DNA from: Pseudomonas protegens
GTDB lineage: Bacteria; Pseudomonadota; Gammaproteobacteria; Pseudomonadales; Pseudomonadaceae
Length of the DNA: 64,000 bases
Assembly (NCBI RefSeq): GCF_003363755.1
Contig: NZ_CP031396.1
Coordinates: 3,789,001 to 3,853,000, forward strand
Direction of reading: 5' to 3'
A program made the translations under genes and the position numbers. The notes below the pieces were generated by a model. The model worked only from the letters and a program-made list of their open reading frames with translations. It had not been told where the DNA came from and did not search any database. Numbering within the stretch: the first letter of the stretch is position 1; every line of letters begins with the position of its first letter. Of this stretch, positions 25,625 through 34,018 are shown in pieces.

Positions 25625-26823
25625 CAGATGGTCCCCCGCAGTGGCGGGTTCTGCTGGTTGAGGTAGTAGTTGCCCACCGCGTGGTACTTCCAGCGCACCG
25701 GGTCGTGCAGGGTGTGCACCCGGGCGTTGCGCCAGTGGCGGTCCAGGCCGTGCTCGGCCAGGGTCGCCTGGCTGCCTGCCAGTTCGAACAGGGTGCTGCC
25801 GGCGGCCAGGGAGATTTCCGTGCTCAGGGCGCGGACCTCGGCCACGGCGATGGAGGCGGCGGCCACGGTGTCGGCGTTGGTCTCGGCCTGGGCCCGGTCG
25901 AGGAACTCCCCGGCGCGCTCCAGCAGGGCTTCGGTGGCGTGCAGGCGGATGCTCAGCTGGCCGAAGCTCTTGAGGGTCAGCGGGTCGTCGGTGGCCTTGT
26001 CGGTGCCGGAGTCGATCCAGGGCCGGGTCTTGGTGCGCACGAAGCGCAGGGCGTCTTGGTAGGCGGCGCGGGCGATGCCGGTGTCGATGGCGGCGTGGAG
26101 GATCTGCGCCAGGGGACCGACCGGGGTCGGGCGTTCGAAGGCGCTCTGGAACGGCACCACGTCGGCCTCGTCCACCGCGACGTTTTCAAACAGCACCGAG
26201 CCGCTGCCGGTGGTGCGCTGGCCGAAGCCGCTCCAGTCGTCGATTACGCTCAGGCCCTGGGCGTCGGCGGGGACGAAGGCCAGTTGCTGCACGCCGTGCT
26301 CATCCACCACCGAGGTGGGGATGCGCTGGGCGTAGATGGCGCCGGTGGCGTAGAACTTGCGCCCGTCGATGCGGTAGCCCTGGCCGCTGCTGTCGCGGCT
26401 CAGGCGGGTGGTGCGGTCGTGGGCGGTCTTGGTGCCCAGCTCAGCCAGGGCATTGCCGAAGCGGCGGCCGGCCAGGACTTCGGCGTACAACCGCTGCTTC
26501 TGCGGCTCGCTGCCGTTCACCCGCAGCACTTCCAGGGCGTAGAAATGGTTCTGCGGGATCTGCCCCAGGGAGGCGTCGGCCTCGGCGATCAGGGCGATGA
26601 CCTTGGCCAGGGTGACGTTGGACACTCCGGCGCCGCCGTATTCCTTGGGCACGCTGATGCCCCACAGGCCGGAGCGGCTGAAGGCTTCCAGCTCGGGATG
26701 GGGCAGGCGCCGTTCACGGTCGCGCAGGGCGCTGTCGCGCTTGAAGTCTTCCGCCAGGTCGCTGGCGACAATCAGGGCTTGTTCGTCGCTGGTGATGACC
26801 GCGACGTGTTGAGCAAGAGACAT
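25624..26823 (-). CDS. SfnB-family sulfur acquisition oxidoreductase (acyl-CoA dehydrogenase fold), copy 2
   Basis: A 399-residue flavoprotein of the acyl-CoA dehydrogenase superfamily. It has the N-terminal helical part (LPHPELEAFSRSGLWGISVP), the middle beta domain (FYATGAIYAQRIPTSVV, DDWSGFGQRTTGSGSVLFEN) and a C-terminal helical bundle. SfnB-type proteins are induced by sulfate starvation in Pseudomonas and are thought to oxidise organosulfur substrates. The ATG at 26823 has GGAG 6 bases upstream. It is coupled to the downstream monooxygenase by a four-base overlap and is clearly paralogous to the next gene upstream (shared DDWSGFGQRTT and DRHWRNARVHTLHDPVRWKY). Confidence 0.88.
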   Translation of the reverse strand: MSLAQHVAVITSDEQALIVASDLAEDFKRDSALRDRERRLPHPELEAFSRSGLWGISVPKEYGGAGVSNVTLAKVIALIAEADASLGQIPQNHFYALEVLRVNGSEPQKQRLYAEVLAGRRFGNALAELGTKTAHDRTTRLSRDSSGQGYRIDGRKFYATGAIYAQRIPTSVVDEHGVQQLAFVPADAQGLSVIDDWSGFGQRTTGSGSVLFENVAVDEADVVPFQSAFERPTPVGPLAQILHAAIDTGIARAAYQDALRFVRTKTRPWIDSGTDKATDDPLTLKSFGQLSIRLHATEALLERAGEFLDRAQAETNADTVAAASIAVAEVRALSTEISLAAGSTLFELAGSQATLAEHGLDRHWRNARVHTLHDPVRWKYHAVGNYYLNQQNPPLRGTI

Positions 26824-26862
26824 GTGTTTCTCCAGAGATCTGGTCAAAAGCGTTCTGGGCGG

Positions 26863-28104
26863 TTAAATCCAGGAATGCCGGGCCGGCAGCGTGCCGTTCA
26901 GGTGGTAGGCGCCGACGGCGTGGTACTTCCAGCGCACCGGGTCGTGCAGGGTGTGCACCCGGGCATTGCGCCAGTGGCGGTCGAGGTTGAATTCGGCGAG
27001 GGTGGCGCGGCTGCCGGCCAGCTCGAAAAGCTTTTCGCTGGCCAGCAGCGAGATCTCGGTGGTCAGTACCTTGGCTTCGGCCACGGCGATGGAGGCGCGG
27101 GCGGCGGACTCGGCGGTGATCGGTGCCGCGCTGACCTGATCCAGCACTTGCCCGGCCTTGCGCAGCAGGGCCTCGGCGGCGTGGAGTTCGATCTGCAGCT
27201 TGCCGATCTCGGCGATCACATACAGGTCGTCGCTGGCGCGCTCGACGTTGGCGTCGATCCACGGGCGGGCCCGTTCACGCACGAAGCGGATAGCGTCGGC
27301 CACGGCTTCCCGGGCGATGCCGGCATCGATGGCGGCCTGGATCAGTTGCGACACCGCGCCCTGGATATTCGGCGACTCGTTGATCCGCCAGTTGTCCAGC
27401 ACCAGCTCGGACTCGACCCGCACATCGTTGAGCAGGATGGTGCCGCTGGCAGTGGTGCGTTGGCCGAAGCCCGACCAGTCGTCGACGATGCGCAAGCCTG
27501 GGGTGCCACGGCGGACGAAGGCCAGCACCTGGCGGCCTTCCTCGTTGAGTGCCTTGACCGCTACCCAGTGGGCGAACAGGGCGCCGGTGGAGTAGAACTT
27601 CTGGCCATTGATCACATGGCCGTCGGCGTCTTTGGTGATCCGCGCCTTGAGTTCCAGGGTGTTCTTGGTGCCGCGCTCCGGGCCGGCATTGCCGATGCGC
27701 CAGCCTTCCAGGACGCTCTGCAGCAGTTGTTTCTTCTGCCGCTCGCTGCCGCAGCCGAGAATCAGGCCGAGGATGCCGAACTGGTTCTGCGGGATCTGCC
27801 CCAGGGCCGGATCGGCCGCGGAAATAATCGCGAAGACTTCGGCCAGGGTGACGAAGGACACCTGTGGCCCGCCGTAGGCGCGGGGGATGGAAATACTGCC
27901 CAGGCCGCTGCGGGTGAATTGTTCGATCTGCGCCCAGGGCAGCTTGCGCTGGCGGTCGCGTTGGGCGGCCTGCTGGCGGGCCGCGTCGGCCAGTTCATGG
28001 GCGGCTTGCAGGGCTTCGGCGTCGTTGCGCAGAACCCGTGCGGGCAACAAAAGGGGGGCAATATCCAGATCGCTCTGGACCTGTGCTTCAACCAGACTGG
28101 ACAT
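26863..28104 (-). CDS. SfnB-family sulfur acquisition oxidoreductase (acyl-CoA dehydrogenase fold), copy 1
   Basis: A 413-residue paralogue of the preceding entry, with the same landmarks (LPWAQIEQFTRSGLGSISIP, FYSTGALFAHWVAVKALNEE, DDWSGFGQRTTASGTILLND). The two proteins end alike: VRWKYHAVGAYHLNGTLPAR here and VRWKYHAVGNYYLNQQNPPL there. The ATG at 28104 has AAGGAG 8 bases upstream, and its A is the last base of a short upstream reading frame. First enzyme gene of an operon that continues with copy 2, the flavin monooxygenase and metQNI. Tandem retention of two divergent copies suggests different substrates or a heteromer. Confidence 0.88.
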   Translation of the reverse strand: MSSLVEAQVQSDLDIAPLLLPARVLRNDAEALQAAHELADAARQQAAQRDRQRKLPWAQIEQFTRSGLGSISIPRAYGGPQVSFVTLAEVFAIISAADPALGQIPQNQFGILGLILGCGSERQKKQLLQSVLEGWRIGNAGPERGTKNTLELKARITKDADGHVINGQKFYSTGALFAHWVAVKALNEEGRQVLAFVRRGTPGLRIVDDWSGFGQRTTASGTILLNDVRVESELVLDNWRINESPNIQGAVSQLIQAAIDAGIAREAVADAIRFVRERARPWIDANVERASDDLYVIAEIGKLQIELHAAEALLRKAGQVLDQVSAAPITAESAARASIAVAEAKVLTTEISLLASEKLFELAGSRATLAEFNLDRHWRNARVHTLHDPVRWKYHAVGAYHLNGTLPARHSWI

Positions 28105-28172
28105 CAGCGCCACTCCTTGGCTGCACGCAATGCCCTGGCGATCTGCACTGGGGTGATTGTGTTCCGGACCAT
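28104..28172 (-). CDS. Possible 22-residue leader peptide before the SfnB operon
   Basis: An ATG at 28172, with GAGG five bases upstream, opens a frame of 22 residues (begins MVRNTITPVQ, ends AAKEWR) whose TGA shares its A with the ATG of the SfnB-type gene (TGATG). The ribosome binding site of that gene (AAGGAG) is two codons of this frame, so translation of the leader would control access to it. There is no run of Cys, Met or other sulfur amino acids of the kind expected for classical attenuation. It may be a coupling leader or chance; there is no homology evidence. Confidence 0.4.
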   Translation of the reverse strand: MVRNTITPVQIARALRAAKEWR

Positions 28173-28477
28173 ACCTACCTCACATCTTTTGGATAGGCCG
28201 CGTCATGCGGCGAAATCAGAATCAAGAATGTCCGGTGGTCCGGTGCATATACCCTAAGCGCGTATAAAAATTAAATAAACTAACTTTTAGGAATATGAAT
28301 AGAAGGGCTTTACGTATACGGCAGGATGGCCGGTTGCGGCCCAGTGGCTGCGGGCTGGCGCGGTGTGCGGCAGACGCCGGCGAGCATTTTTCGTCGGTGC
28401 AAAAGAACACGGGCAGGGGGATGCAAGCACGCGAAGTGAGGCGATCGGCGCTGAGCGTTCAGGCGCCGCCGCAGGCG
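28173..28477 (-). promoter_or_regulatory. Promoter region of the SfnB-monooxygenase-metQNI operon
   Basis: About 300 bases without a supported gene. The stretch 28250-28305 is strongly AT-rich (on the reverse strand agtttatttaatttttatac), the type of DNA found before CysB-activated sulfur genes. I found no -24/-12 sigma-54 element here. The left half contains the small stem CCGCGTCATGCGG (28198-28210). Confidence 0.45.
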
Positions 28478-28864
28478 TTACTGGTACTGATCCAGCTCGT
28501 GGGTGAGCGATTGCAGCAGTGACTCGGGGGGCAGCAACAGGCCTTGTCCGTCCGCATCCGCAAACACCAGGCAGAGCCTGGCGTCGCGCTGCATGCCAGG
28601 CAGCCAGTGGGAGAGGAAATGGCCCAGCTCAATGGGCTTGGGTTCAAAGCCGTGCCATGGGCCGTGGGCGCACCAGGCGGCGAACTCCGCCTCTGGCCAG
28701 AAGGCGATGGCGATGGCGCTGGCCTGAGCGGAGCCGGCGGTGGCCCAGCCGTCAGCGAACAGCCCCCAGATGACCTGGAAATCCGCCACCTTGCGAATCA
28801 GGTAGTCACACCGCGCCTGGGGCGAGAGCCGGAGCAGGTTATGGATTTTCTGCGGCGCCAGCAT
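28478..28864 (-). CDS. DUF2750-like protein
   Basis: A 128-residue soluble protein (KIHNLLRLSPQARCDYLIRK, FADGWATAGSAQASAIAIAF, LFPxPE-like FWPEAEFAAWC) that fits the DUF2750 family: single-domain cytosolic proteins of unknown function with many aromatic residues. It is 55 bases after the tcyN stop on the same strand and could be the last gene of the cystine operon. The long AT-rich gap after it separates it from the SfnB operon. Confidence 0.7.
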   Translation of the reverse strand: MLAPQKIHNLLRLSPQARCDYLIRKVADFQVIWGLFADGWATAGSAQASAIAIAFWPEAEFAAWCAHGPWHGFEPKPIELGHFLSHWLPGMQRDARLCLVFADADGQGLLLPPESLLQSLTHELDQYQ

Positions 28865-28919
28865 CAGGCCTCCATGGCCTGGAAGGGGAGCGGGCAGCCG
28901 GCTAGGGGAGTTTCAAGCT

Positions 28920-29672
28920 TCATGTGCCGGGGTGGAGAAACTTGCTGAGGAACTGGCGGGTGCGCTCGTGCTGGGGGTTGGCGAACAGCGCCTTGGCTTC
29001 GCCCTGTTCGACGATCACCCCCTTGTCGAAGAAGATCACCCGGTTGGCCACGTCCCGGGCGAAGCCCATTTCGTGGGTGACGATGATCATGGTGCGTTTC
29101 TCTTCGGCCAGGCTGCGGATGGTGGCCAGGACTTCGCCCACCAGTTCCGGGTCCAGGGCCGAAGTCGGTTCGTCGAACAGGATCACCCGCGGTTCCATGG
29201 CCAGGGCCCGGGCGATCGCCACCCGTTGCTGCTGGCCACCGGACAGGCGCCTGGGGTAGCTGTCTTCCTTGCCCGCCAGGCCGACCTTGGCCAGCAGCGC
29301 ACGACCCAGGGCAACAGCCTGTTCCCGTGGGGTCTTCTTCACCACCAGCGGGCCTTCGATGACGTTCTCCAGGGCGGTGCGGTGGGGGAACAGGTTGAAG
29401 TTCTGGAACACGAAACCCACTTGCTGGCGCAACTGGCGGATCCGGCTTTGTTGCTGGTTCAGGGGGATGTTGCTGTCGATGGCGATGTCGCCGATGCGGA
29501 TGCGTCCGCTGGTCGGTTCTTCAAGAAAGTTCAGGCAGCGCAGGAAGGTGGTCTTGCCCGAGCCACTGGGGCCGATGATGGCAATCACTTCGCCTTCCTT
29601 GACCTGCAGGTCGATGCCATCGAGCACCGTCTGGCCCTTGAACTGCTTGGTCAGTTTTTCCACCACGATCAT
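28920..29672 (-). CDS. tcyN: L-cystine ABC transporter ATPase TcyN
   Basis: A 250-residue ATPase with Walker A GPSGSGKTT, the Q loop in VGFVFQNFNLFPHRTALENV, signature LSGGQQQR, Walker B VILFDEPTSALDP and the H-loop VTHEMGFARDVA. It follows tcyL by four bases. With TcyJ and TcyL it forms the high-affinity cystine importer; in other bacteria the genes belong to the CysB regulon. Confidence 0.9.
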   Translation of the reverse strand: MIVVEKLTKQFKGQTVLDGIDLQVKEGEVIAIIGPSGSGKTTFLRCLNFLEEPTSGRIRIGDIAIDSNIPLNQQQSRIRQLRQQVGFVFQNFNLFPHRTALENVIEGPLVVKKTPREQAVALGRALLAKVGLAGKEDSYPRRLSGGQQQRVAIARALAMEPRVILFDEPTSALDPELVGEVLATIRSLAEEKRTMIIVTHEMGFARDVANRVIFFDKGVIVEQGEAKALFANPQHERTRQFLSKFLHPGT

Positions 29673-29676
29673 GGTT

Positions 29677-30342
29677 TCAAGACTCCTGGTCGTGCCGATT
29701 GACCCGCTGTTCCAGACGGTTCTGCAGGTGCGCGAGCACGCTGGCCAGAACCCAGTAGATCAGCGCGGCGGCAAGATACATGGTGAAAATTTCGAAGGTG
29801 CGGGCGGTGATCAGTTGCGCCTGGCGGAACAGTTCCGGCACCTGGATGGTGGCGGCCAGGGCGGTGTCCTTGACCAGAGAGATGAAACTGTTGCCCAGCG
29901 GCGGCAAGGCGGTGCGCATGGCTTGCGGCAGGATCGCCCGGCGCAGGGTCTGGGCCCGGGTCATGCCGATGCTGGCGGCGGCTTCCCATTGACCGCGTTC
30001 GATGGAGCCGATGGCGGCCCGGAGGATTTCACAGGCGTAGGCCGCCATGTTCAGGGAGAAGCCGATCAGCGCGGCGGGCAACGGGTCCAGTTCCAGCCCC
30101 AGTTGCGGCAGGCCGTAATAGATCACGAACAGCTGCACCAACAGCGGCGTGCCGCGAAAGAACGACACGTAGACCCGGGCAATCCAGCTCACCAGCTTGA
30201 AGCGCGACAGTCGCATCAAGGCCAGGCCAAAGCCCAGCAGCAGCCCGAAGAACATGCCGCCGAGGCTGAGGATGACCGTGTAATACGCGCCCTTGAGGAG
30301 AAATGGCGCTGAATCCAGCGCCAGTTGCAGACCTGCTTCCAT
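29677..30342 (-). CDS. tcyL: L-cystine ABC transporter permease TcyL
   Basis: A 221-residue permease of the HisM type with five helices and the coupling loop AAYACEILRAAIGSIERGQW then EAAASIGMTRAQTLRRAILP. Its ATG overlaps the stop of tcyJ by one base (TAATG). Confidence 0.9.
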   Translation of the reverse strand: MEAGLQLALDSAPFLLKGAYYTVILSLGGMFFGLLLGFGLALMRLSRFKLVSWIARVYVSFFRGTPLLVQLFVIYYGLPQLGLELDPLPAALIGFSLNMAAYACEILRAAIGSIERGQWEAAASIGMTRAQTLRRAILPQAMRTALPPLGNSFISLVKDTALAATIQVPELFRQAQLITARTFEIFTMYLAAALIYWVLASVLAHLQNRLEQRVNRHDQES

Positions 30343-31139
30343 TATTGGGTGACGTCAGCGTTGAAGTATTTTTCCGAGAGCTTTTTCAGCGTGCCGTCGG
30401 CCCGCAGTTCCTCGATCGCCTTGTTCACCGCGGCCAGCAGTTCGGGTTCGCCCTTGCGCAGGGCCACACCGGCTTCCTGGCGGGAGAAGGGTTCGCCGGA
30501 AACCACCAGGGTGTCCTTGGTTTTCTTGATCAGCTCGAAGGCCGCCAGGCGGTCCACCAGGATGGCGTCGATACGGCCTACGCGCAGGTCCTGGTACTTG
30601 GTCGGGTCATCGTCGTAGGTCTTGATGATGGCGTTGGGGACGTTGTCCTTGAGCCATTGCTCGTAGTTGGTGCCCAGGCCCACGCCGACCTTGTGGCCAC
30701 CCAGGTCGGCAGCGGTCTTGAACTTGCCTTCATCCTTTTTCTGGGTCAGGGCCTGGATCCCGGAGACGGTGTAGGGGGTGGAGAAATCGTATTTTTTCTT
30801 GCGCTCTTCAGAGATGGTCACCTGGTTGATCACCGCGTCCAGGCGCTTGGATTCCAGGGCCGCGAGGATGCCGTCCCACTTGGTTGGCTGCAGCTTGACC
30901 TTGACCCCGAGCTTGTTCGCCAGGGCTTCGGAGAATTCCACTTCGAAGCCGGCCAGCTTGCCGTTTTCGTCGACGAAGCTGAACGGTGGATACGTGCCTT
31001 CCAGGCCGACGTTGATCACGCCCGCATCCTTGATTTTCTGCAGTTGCTCACCGGCAACCGCTTGCCCCATCAGTCCGGCACCGAGTGCCAGGCCCAGTGT
31101 GCCGATCAGCAGATTGCGACGCAGTACGGAAAAATTCAT
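30342..31139 (-). CDS. tcyJ: Cystine-binding periplasmic protein TcyJ (FliY)
   Basis: A 265-residue family-3 binding protein with a signal peptide ending AVAGE (about residue 30). The mature part contains IKDAGVINVGLEGTYPPFSF, GFEVEFSEALANKLG, LDAVINQVTISEERKKKYDF and DLRVGRIDAILVDRLAA, all close to E. coli TcyJ/FliY. It leads the tcyJ-tcyL-tcyN operon, upstream of which is an AT-rich promoter region (about 31275-31325) and then a REP. Confidence 0.92.
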   Translation of the reverse strand: MNFSVLRRNLLIGTLGLALGAGLMGQAVAGEQLQKIKDAGVINVGLEGTYPPFSFVDENGKLAGFEVEFSEALANKLGVKVKLQPTKWDGILAALESKRLDAVINQVTISEERKKKYDFSTPYTVSGIQALTQKKDEGKFKTAADLGGHKVGVGLGTNYEQWLKDNVPNAIIKTYDDDPTKYQDLRVGRIDAILVDRLAAFELIKKTKDTLVVSGEPFSRQEAGVALRKGEPELLAAVNKAIEELRADGTLKKLSEKYFNADVTQ

Positions 31140-31360
31140 GACAAGCCCCTGTGAGTTTTCTTATGCACGATGCGGGTGGGAGATGCAGGCCAATCGGTGA
31201 GCCGAGAGTGACGCCTTATCCTGCCTTAATGCAGCGTATGCGTCTTTGGGCAAATCGGCCTGCGGCGCGACTATAAGGTGACTTTTATAGGTTTAAAAAT
31301 AATATAAATTCATCTTGTTATTCTTTTTGGTTTGGTTGTCCACGAGCAATCCCCTTCCTC

Positions 31361-31443
31361 GTAGGAGCTGGCTTGCCAGCGAAGGCGTCGTCGAGGTCGG
31401 CGCAAGGCTTGCGGGCCTCTTCGCCGGCAAGCCGGCTCCTAGA
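31361..31443. repeat. REP doublet (family B)
   Basis: GTAGGAGCTGGCTTGCCAGC and GCCGGCAAGCCGGCTCCTAG form the arms. It lies just after the dcyD stop and upstream of the tcyJ promoter. Confidence 0.85.
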
Positions 31444-31457
31444 CAAGACTTCACTTC

Positions 31458-32453
31458 CTACGCGAAGGCGCCGGGGTAGGCGAACAGGGCCGGGGCGCCA
31501 CCGGTGTGCAGGAAGATGATCGGGCCATCGTTGAAACGCTGGCGACCGACGCCGTCCAGCAGGCCGGCCATGGCTTTGCCGGTGTACACCGGGTCGAGTA
31601 ACAGGCCTTCCTGGCTGGCCAGCAACTTGACCGCGGCCAGGGTGCCGGCATTGGGTTCGCCGTAGCGAGGGGCGAAGTATTCGTCCCACAGTTGCACGTT
31701 GAACGCCGCCGGCAGGTTCACCCCCAGCAGTTCGGCAGTGCGTTCGGCCAGGCCCTGGACCTTGGGCCGCTGATCCTCGTCGCTGCGCGAGACGGTCACG
31801 CCGATCACTGGCAACTGTGGCAGCACTTCGCTCAAGGCCAGGGCCAGGCCGCTGTGGGTGCCGGCGCTGCCGGAGGCCAGCACCACCGCGGCGAATTCCA
31901 GGCCGCTGTCTTCGATCTGTTGCGCCAGCTCCAGGCCGGCCCGCACGTAACCCAGGGCACCCAGGGCATTGGAGCCGCCGATGGGCACCAGGTAGGGGTT
32001 CTTGCCGTTGCTGCGCAGGCGCGCGGCGAGGGCGTGCAACTGTTCATCGGCCTGGTCGAGGTTCTCCACCAACTCGACCTTGGCGTCGAACAGGTCCAGC
32101 AGCAGGCGGTTGCCGTTGCCCAGGTAGCTGGGGTCTTCGGTGCCGATGGGGTTTTCCAGCAGGGCCACGCAACCCAGCCCCAGCTTGGCGGCCAGGGCCG
32201 CGGTCTGGCGCACGTGGTTGGACTGGATGGCCCCGGCGGTGATCAGGGTGTCGGCGCCCTGGGCCAGGGCGTCGGCGGCCAAGTATTCGAGCTTGCGCAG
32301 CTTGTTGCCGCCCATGGCCAGAGGCGTGGTGTCGTCGCGTTTGACGTAGATATCGCGCCCGATCCAGGTCGACAGGCGTTCGAGTTTTTCCAGGGCGGTG
32401 GTAGACCCGAGCAGGTCCAGACGATTAAAGCGGGCAAGCTGTTGTTTGATCAT
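31458..32453 (-). CDS. dcyD: D-cysteine desulfhydrase DcyD
   Basis: A 331-residue PLP enzyme that splits D-cysteine into pyruvate, H2S and ammonia. The PLP lysine is Lys51 in AMGGNKLRKLEYL; GAIQSNHVRQTAALAAKLG and VVLASGSAGTHSGLALAL are the substrate and phosphate-binding loops of the DcyD/ACC-deaminase group. The start MIKQQLARFNRLDLLGSTTA agrees with the family; a much longer upstream open frame is antisense to the serine acetyltransferase gene and not credible. No strong ribosome binding site is seen. It lies next to the cystine importer, as in enterobacteria. Confidence 0.92.
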   Translation of the reverse strand: MIKQQLARFNRLDLLGSTTALEKLERLSTWIGRDIYVKRDDTTPLAMGGNKLRKLEYLAADALAQGADTLITAGAIQSNHVRQTAALAAKLGLGCVALLENPIGTEDPSYLGNGNRLLLDLFDAKVELVENLDQADEQLHALAARLRSNGKNPYLVPIGGSNALGALGYVRAGLELAQQIEDSGLEFAAVVLASGSAGTHSGLALALSEVLPQLPVIGVTVSRSDEDQRPKVQGLAERTAELLGVNLPAAFNVQLWDEYFAPRYGEPNAGTLAAVKLLASQEGLLLDPVYTGKAMAGLLDGVGRQRFNDGPIIFLHTGGAPALFAYPGAFA

Positions 32454-32642
32454 GAGTCCGCACGGAACAGGGAAGGTGCAAGGACTATAGGCAGCGATAT
32501 TTGCCCGGGCAACCGTCAATCGCTTATGCGAAAAAGTGCTGTGAACCGAACAATTAGTTCTTAAACCTCGCCCTGGTGGGGCGTAAAGTGATCGCCGTTT
32601 GCGCGGCCCGATTGTCCGGCCGCCCGAGTAAGGAGTCTTATC

Positions 32643-33569
32643 GTGAGCGAGCGTTCCAGCCATTGGCAATTGCAGACCATCGTTGGCCAACTGCGTGATG
32701 CCCGTGATCAGTGGCGTAGCCGCAACGGTCGGGTCAGTGGTGAGCAGGGCGGGCGCGAACTGCCGTCGCGAGCGGCCATGGCAGAGATCCTTGAAGCCCT
32801 GTGCGGTGCGCTGTTCCCCATGCGCCTGGGGCCTGTGGATTTGCGCGAAGAGAGTGAAGACTTTTACGTTGGCCACACCCTGGACGCGGCGCTCAATGCC
32901 TTGCTGGCCCAGGCGCGCTTGGAGCTGCGTTATGTGGCCCGGCAGAACGGCGAGGCGGATGCCGAAGTCAACGCCCGGGCGATTCGCCTGATCCAGGACT
33001 TCGCCCTGGCCCTGCCCGGCCTGCGGGTGTTGCTGGACACCGACGTGCTCGCGGCCTACCACGGTGATCCGGCGGCCCGCAGCGTGGATGAAGTGCTGCT
33101 GTGCTACCCCGGCATCCTGGCGGTGATCCACCACCGCCTGGCGCACCATCTGTATCGCGCCGGTCTGCCGCTGCTGGCGCGGATCAGTTCGGAAATCGCC
33201 CACTCGGCCACCGGCATCGACATTCACCCCGGAGCGCAGATCGGCCGCAGCTTCTTCATCGATCACGGCACGGGTGTGGTGATCGGCGAGACCGCGATCA
33301 TCGGCGAGCGGGTGCGCATCTACCAGGCGGTGACCCTGGGGGCCAAGCGCTTCCCGGCGGACGAAGACGGTCAGTTGCAGAAGGGCCACCCGCGCCACCC
33401 GATCGTCGAGGACGACGTGGTGATCTATGCCGGCGCGACCATTCTCGGGCGCATCACCATCGGCAAGGGTTCGACCATTGGCGGCAACGTCTGGCTGACC
33501 CGCAGCGTGCCGGCCGGTTGCAACCTGACCCAGGCCAACCTGCAGCACGACGACGGCTCGCAAAAGTAG
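32643..33569 (+). CDS. cysE: Serine O-acetyltransferase (CysE/EpsC type)
   Basis: A 308-residue enzyme making O-acetylserine, the carbon skeleton for cysteine. After an alpha-helical N-terminal part comes the left-handed beta helix of hexapeptide repeats: SATGIDIHPGAQIGRSFFID, HGTGVVIGETAIIGERVRIY, GATILGRITIGKGSTIGGNV. The start is GTG with AAGGAG 8 bases upstream. It is longer than E. coli CysE (273) at the N-terminus, as in the EpsC/SrpH subgroup. Divergent from dcyD, sharing a 189-base promoter region. Confidence 0.9.
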   Translation: MSERSSHWQLQTIVGQLRDARDQWRSRNGRVSGEQGGRELPSRAAMAEILEALCGALFPMRLGPVDLREESEDFYVGHTLDAALNALLAQARLELRYVARQNGEADAEVNARAIRLIQDFALALPGLRVLLDTDVLAAYHGDPAARSVDEVLLCYPGILAVIHHRLAHHLYRAGLPLLARISSEIAHSATGIDIHPGAQIGRSFFIDHGTGVVIGETAIIGERVRIYQAVTLGAKRFPADEDGQLQKGHPRHPIVEDDVVIYAGATILGRITIGKGSTIGGNVWLTRSVPAGCNLTQANLQHDDGSQK

Positions 33570-33580
33570 GACTGGCCTTC

Positions 33581-33674
33581 TGTAGCCGCTGCCGCAGGCA
33601 CCGCAGGGGCCTCGGCGGTGGTGAGATCGCCGGCGAGCCTGCGGCTCGTTCGCAGCCTGCGGCAGCGGCTACAG
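33581..33674. repeat. REP doublet (family A)
   Basis: TGTAGCCGCTGCCGCAGGCA and GCCTGCGGCAGCGGCTACAG form the arms. It begins 11 bases after the cysE stop. Confidence 0.85.
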
Positions 33675-33706
33675 AGGCGCCCATGCCTCCCGCCGCACTG
33701 GCCTCT

Positions 33707-33790
33707 TGTAGCCGCTGCCGAGCCTGCGAGGCTGCGAAAAGGTCCACAGGACCTTGCTTGACGATCAACCGCCACACACAGCCTGCGGCG
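33707..33790. repeat. REP element (family A), right arm decayed
   Basis: It begins TGTAGCCGCTGCCGAGCCTG; the right side keeps only AGCCTGCGGCG. It is 32 bases after the previous copy. Confidence 0.65.
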
Positions 33791-33898
33791 TTTTTTCTGC
33801 TGAACGATTCCGTTCGCCATCCGTCATACCCTTCCCTGAGCTAGCGTACTGAACAGTACCGCTGAGCCCTGAGATTAGTCCTCGACCGCCTATCCATG

Positions 33899-33926
33899 TT
33901 TAACTTGAACGCTCGTTCAAGTTAAA
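33899..33926. promoter_or_regulatory. BetI-type operator upstream of betT
   Basis: A perfect palindrome with 13-base arms (TTTAACTTGAACG and its complement) around a two-base centre. The core TTGAACG-N2-CGTTCAA is the type of site bound by the TetR-family choline sensor BetI. It lies 92 bases before the start of a choline transporter gene, so choline-induced expression is likely. The betI gene itself is not in the window. Confidence 0.75.
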
Positions 33927-34018
33927 TCGGTGGTTCGCTGCCCGCTCACAACAGGAGGCTTGCCTTTGCTGAGTCCGTACATTTCAGCCATGTTTCATCC
34001 CTTCGAGGTGCACCCGTC

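Noticed and set aside
25681..28257. 858-codon open frame on the forward strand across the SfnB genes
   Set aside because: It mirrors two well-supported flavoprotein genes; the protein is Gly/Val/Gln low-complexity without recognisable motifs.
32454..33563. Long N-terminal extension of DcyD up to a 701-residue protein
   Set aside because: The extension is antisense to serine acetyltransferase and crosses the shared promoter region; the DcyD family begins at the ATG at 32453.
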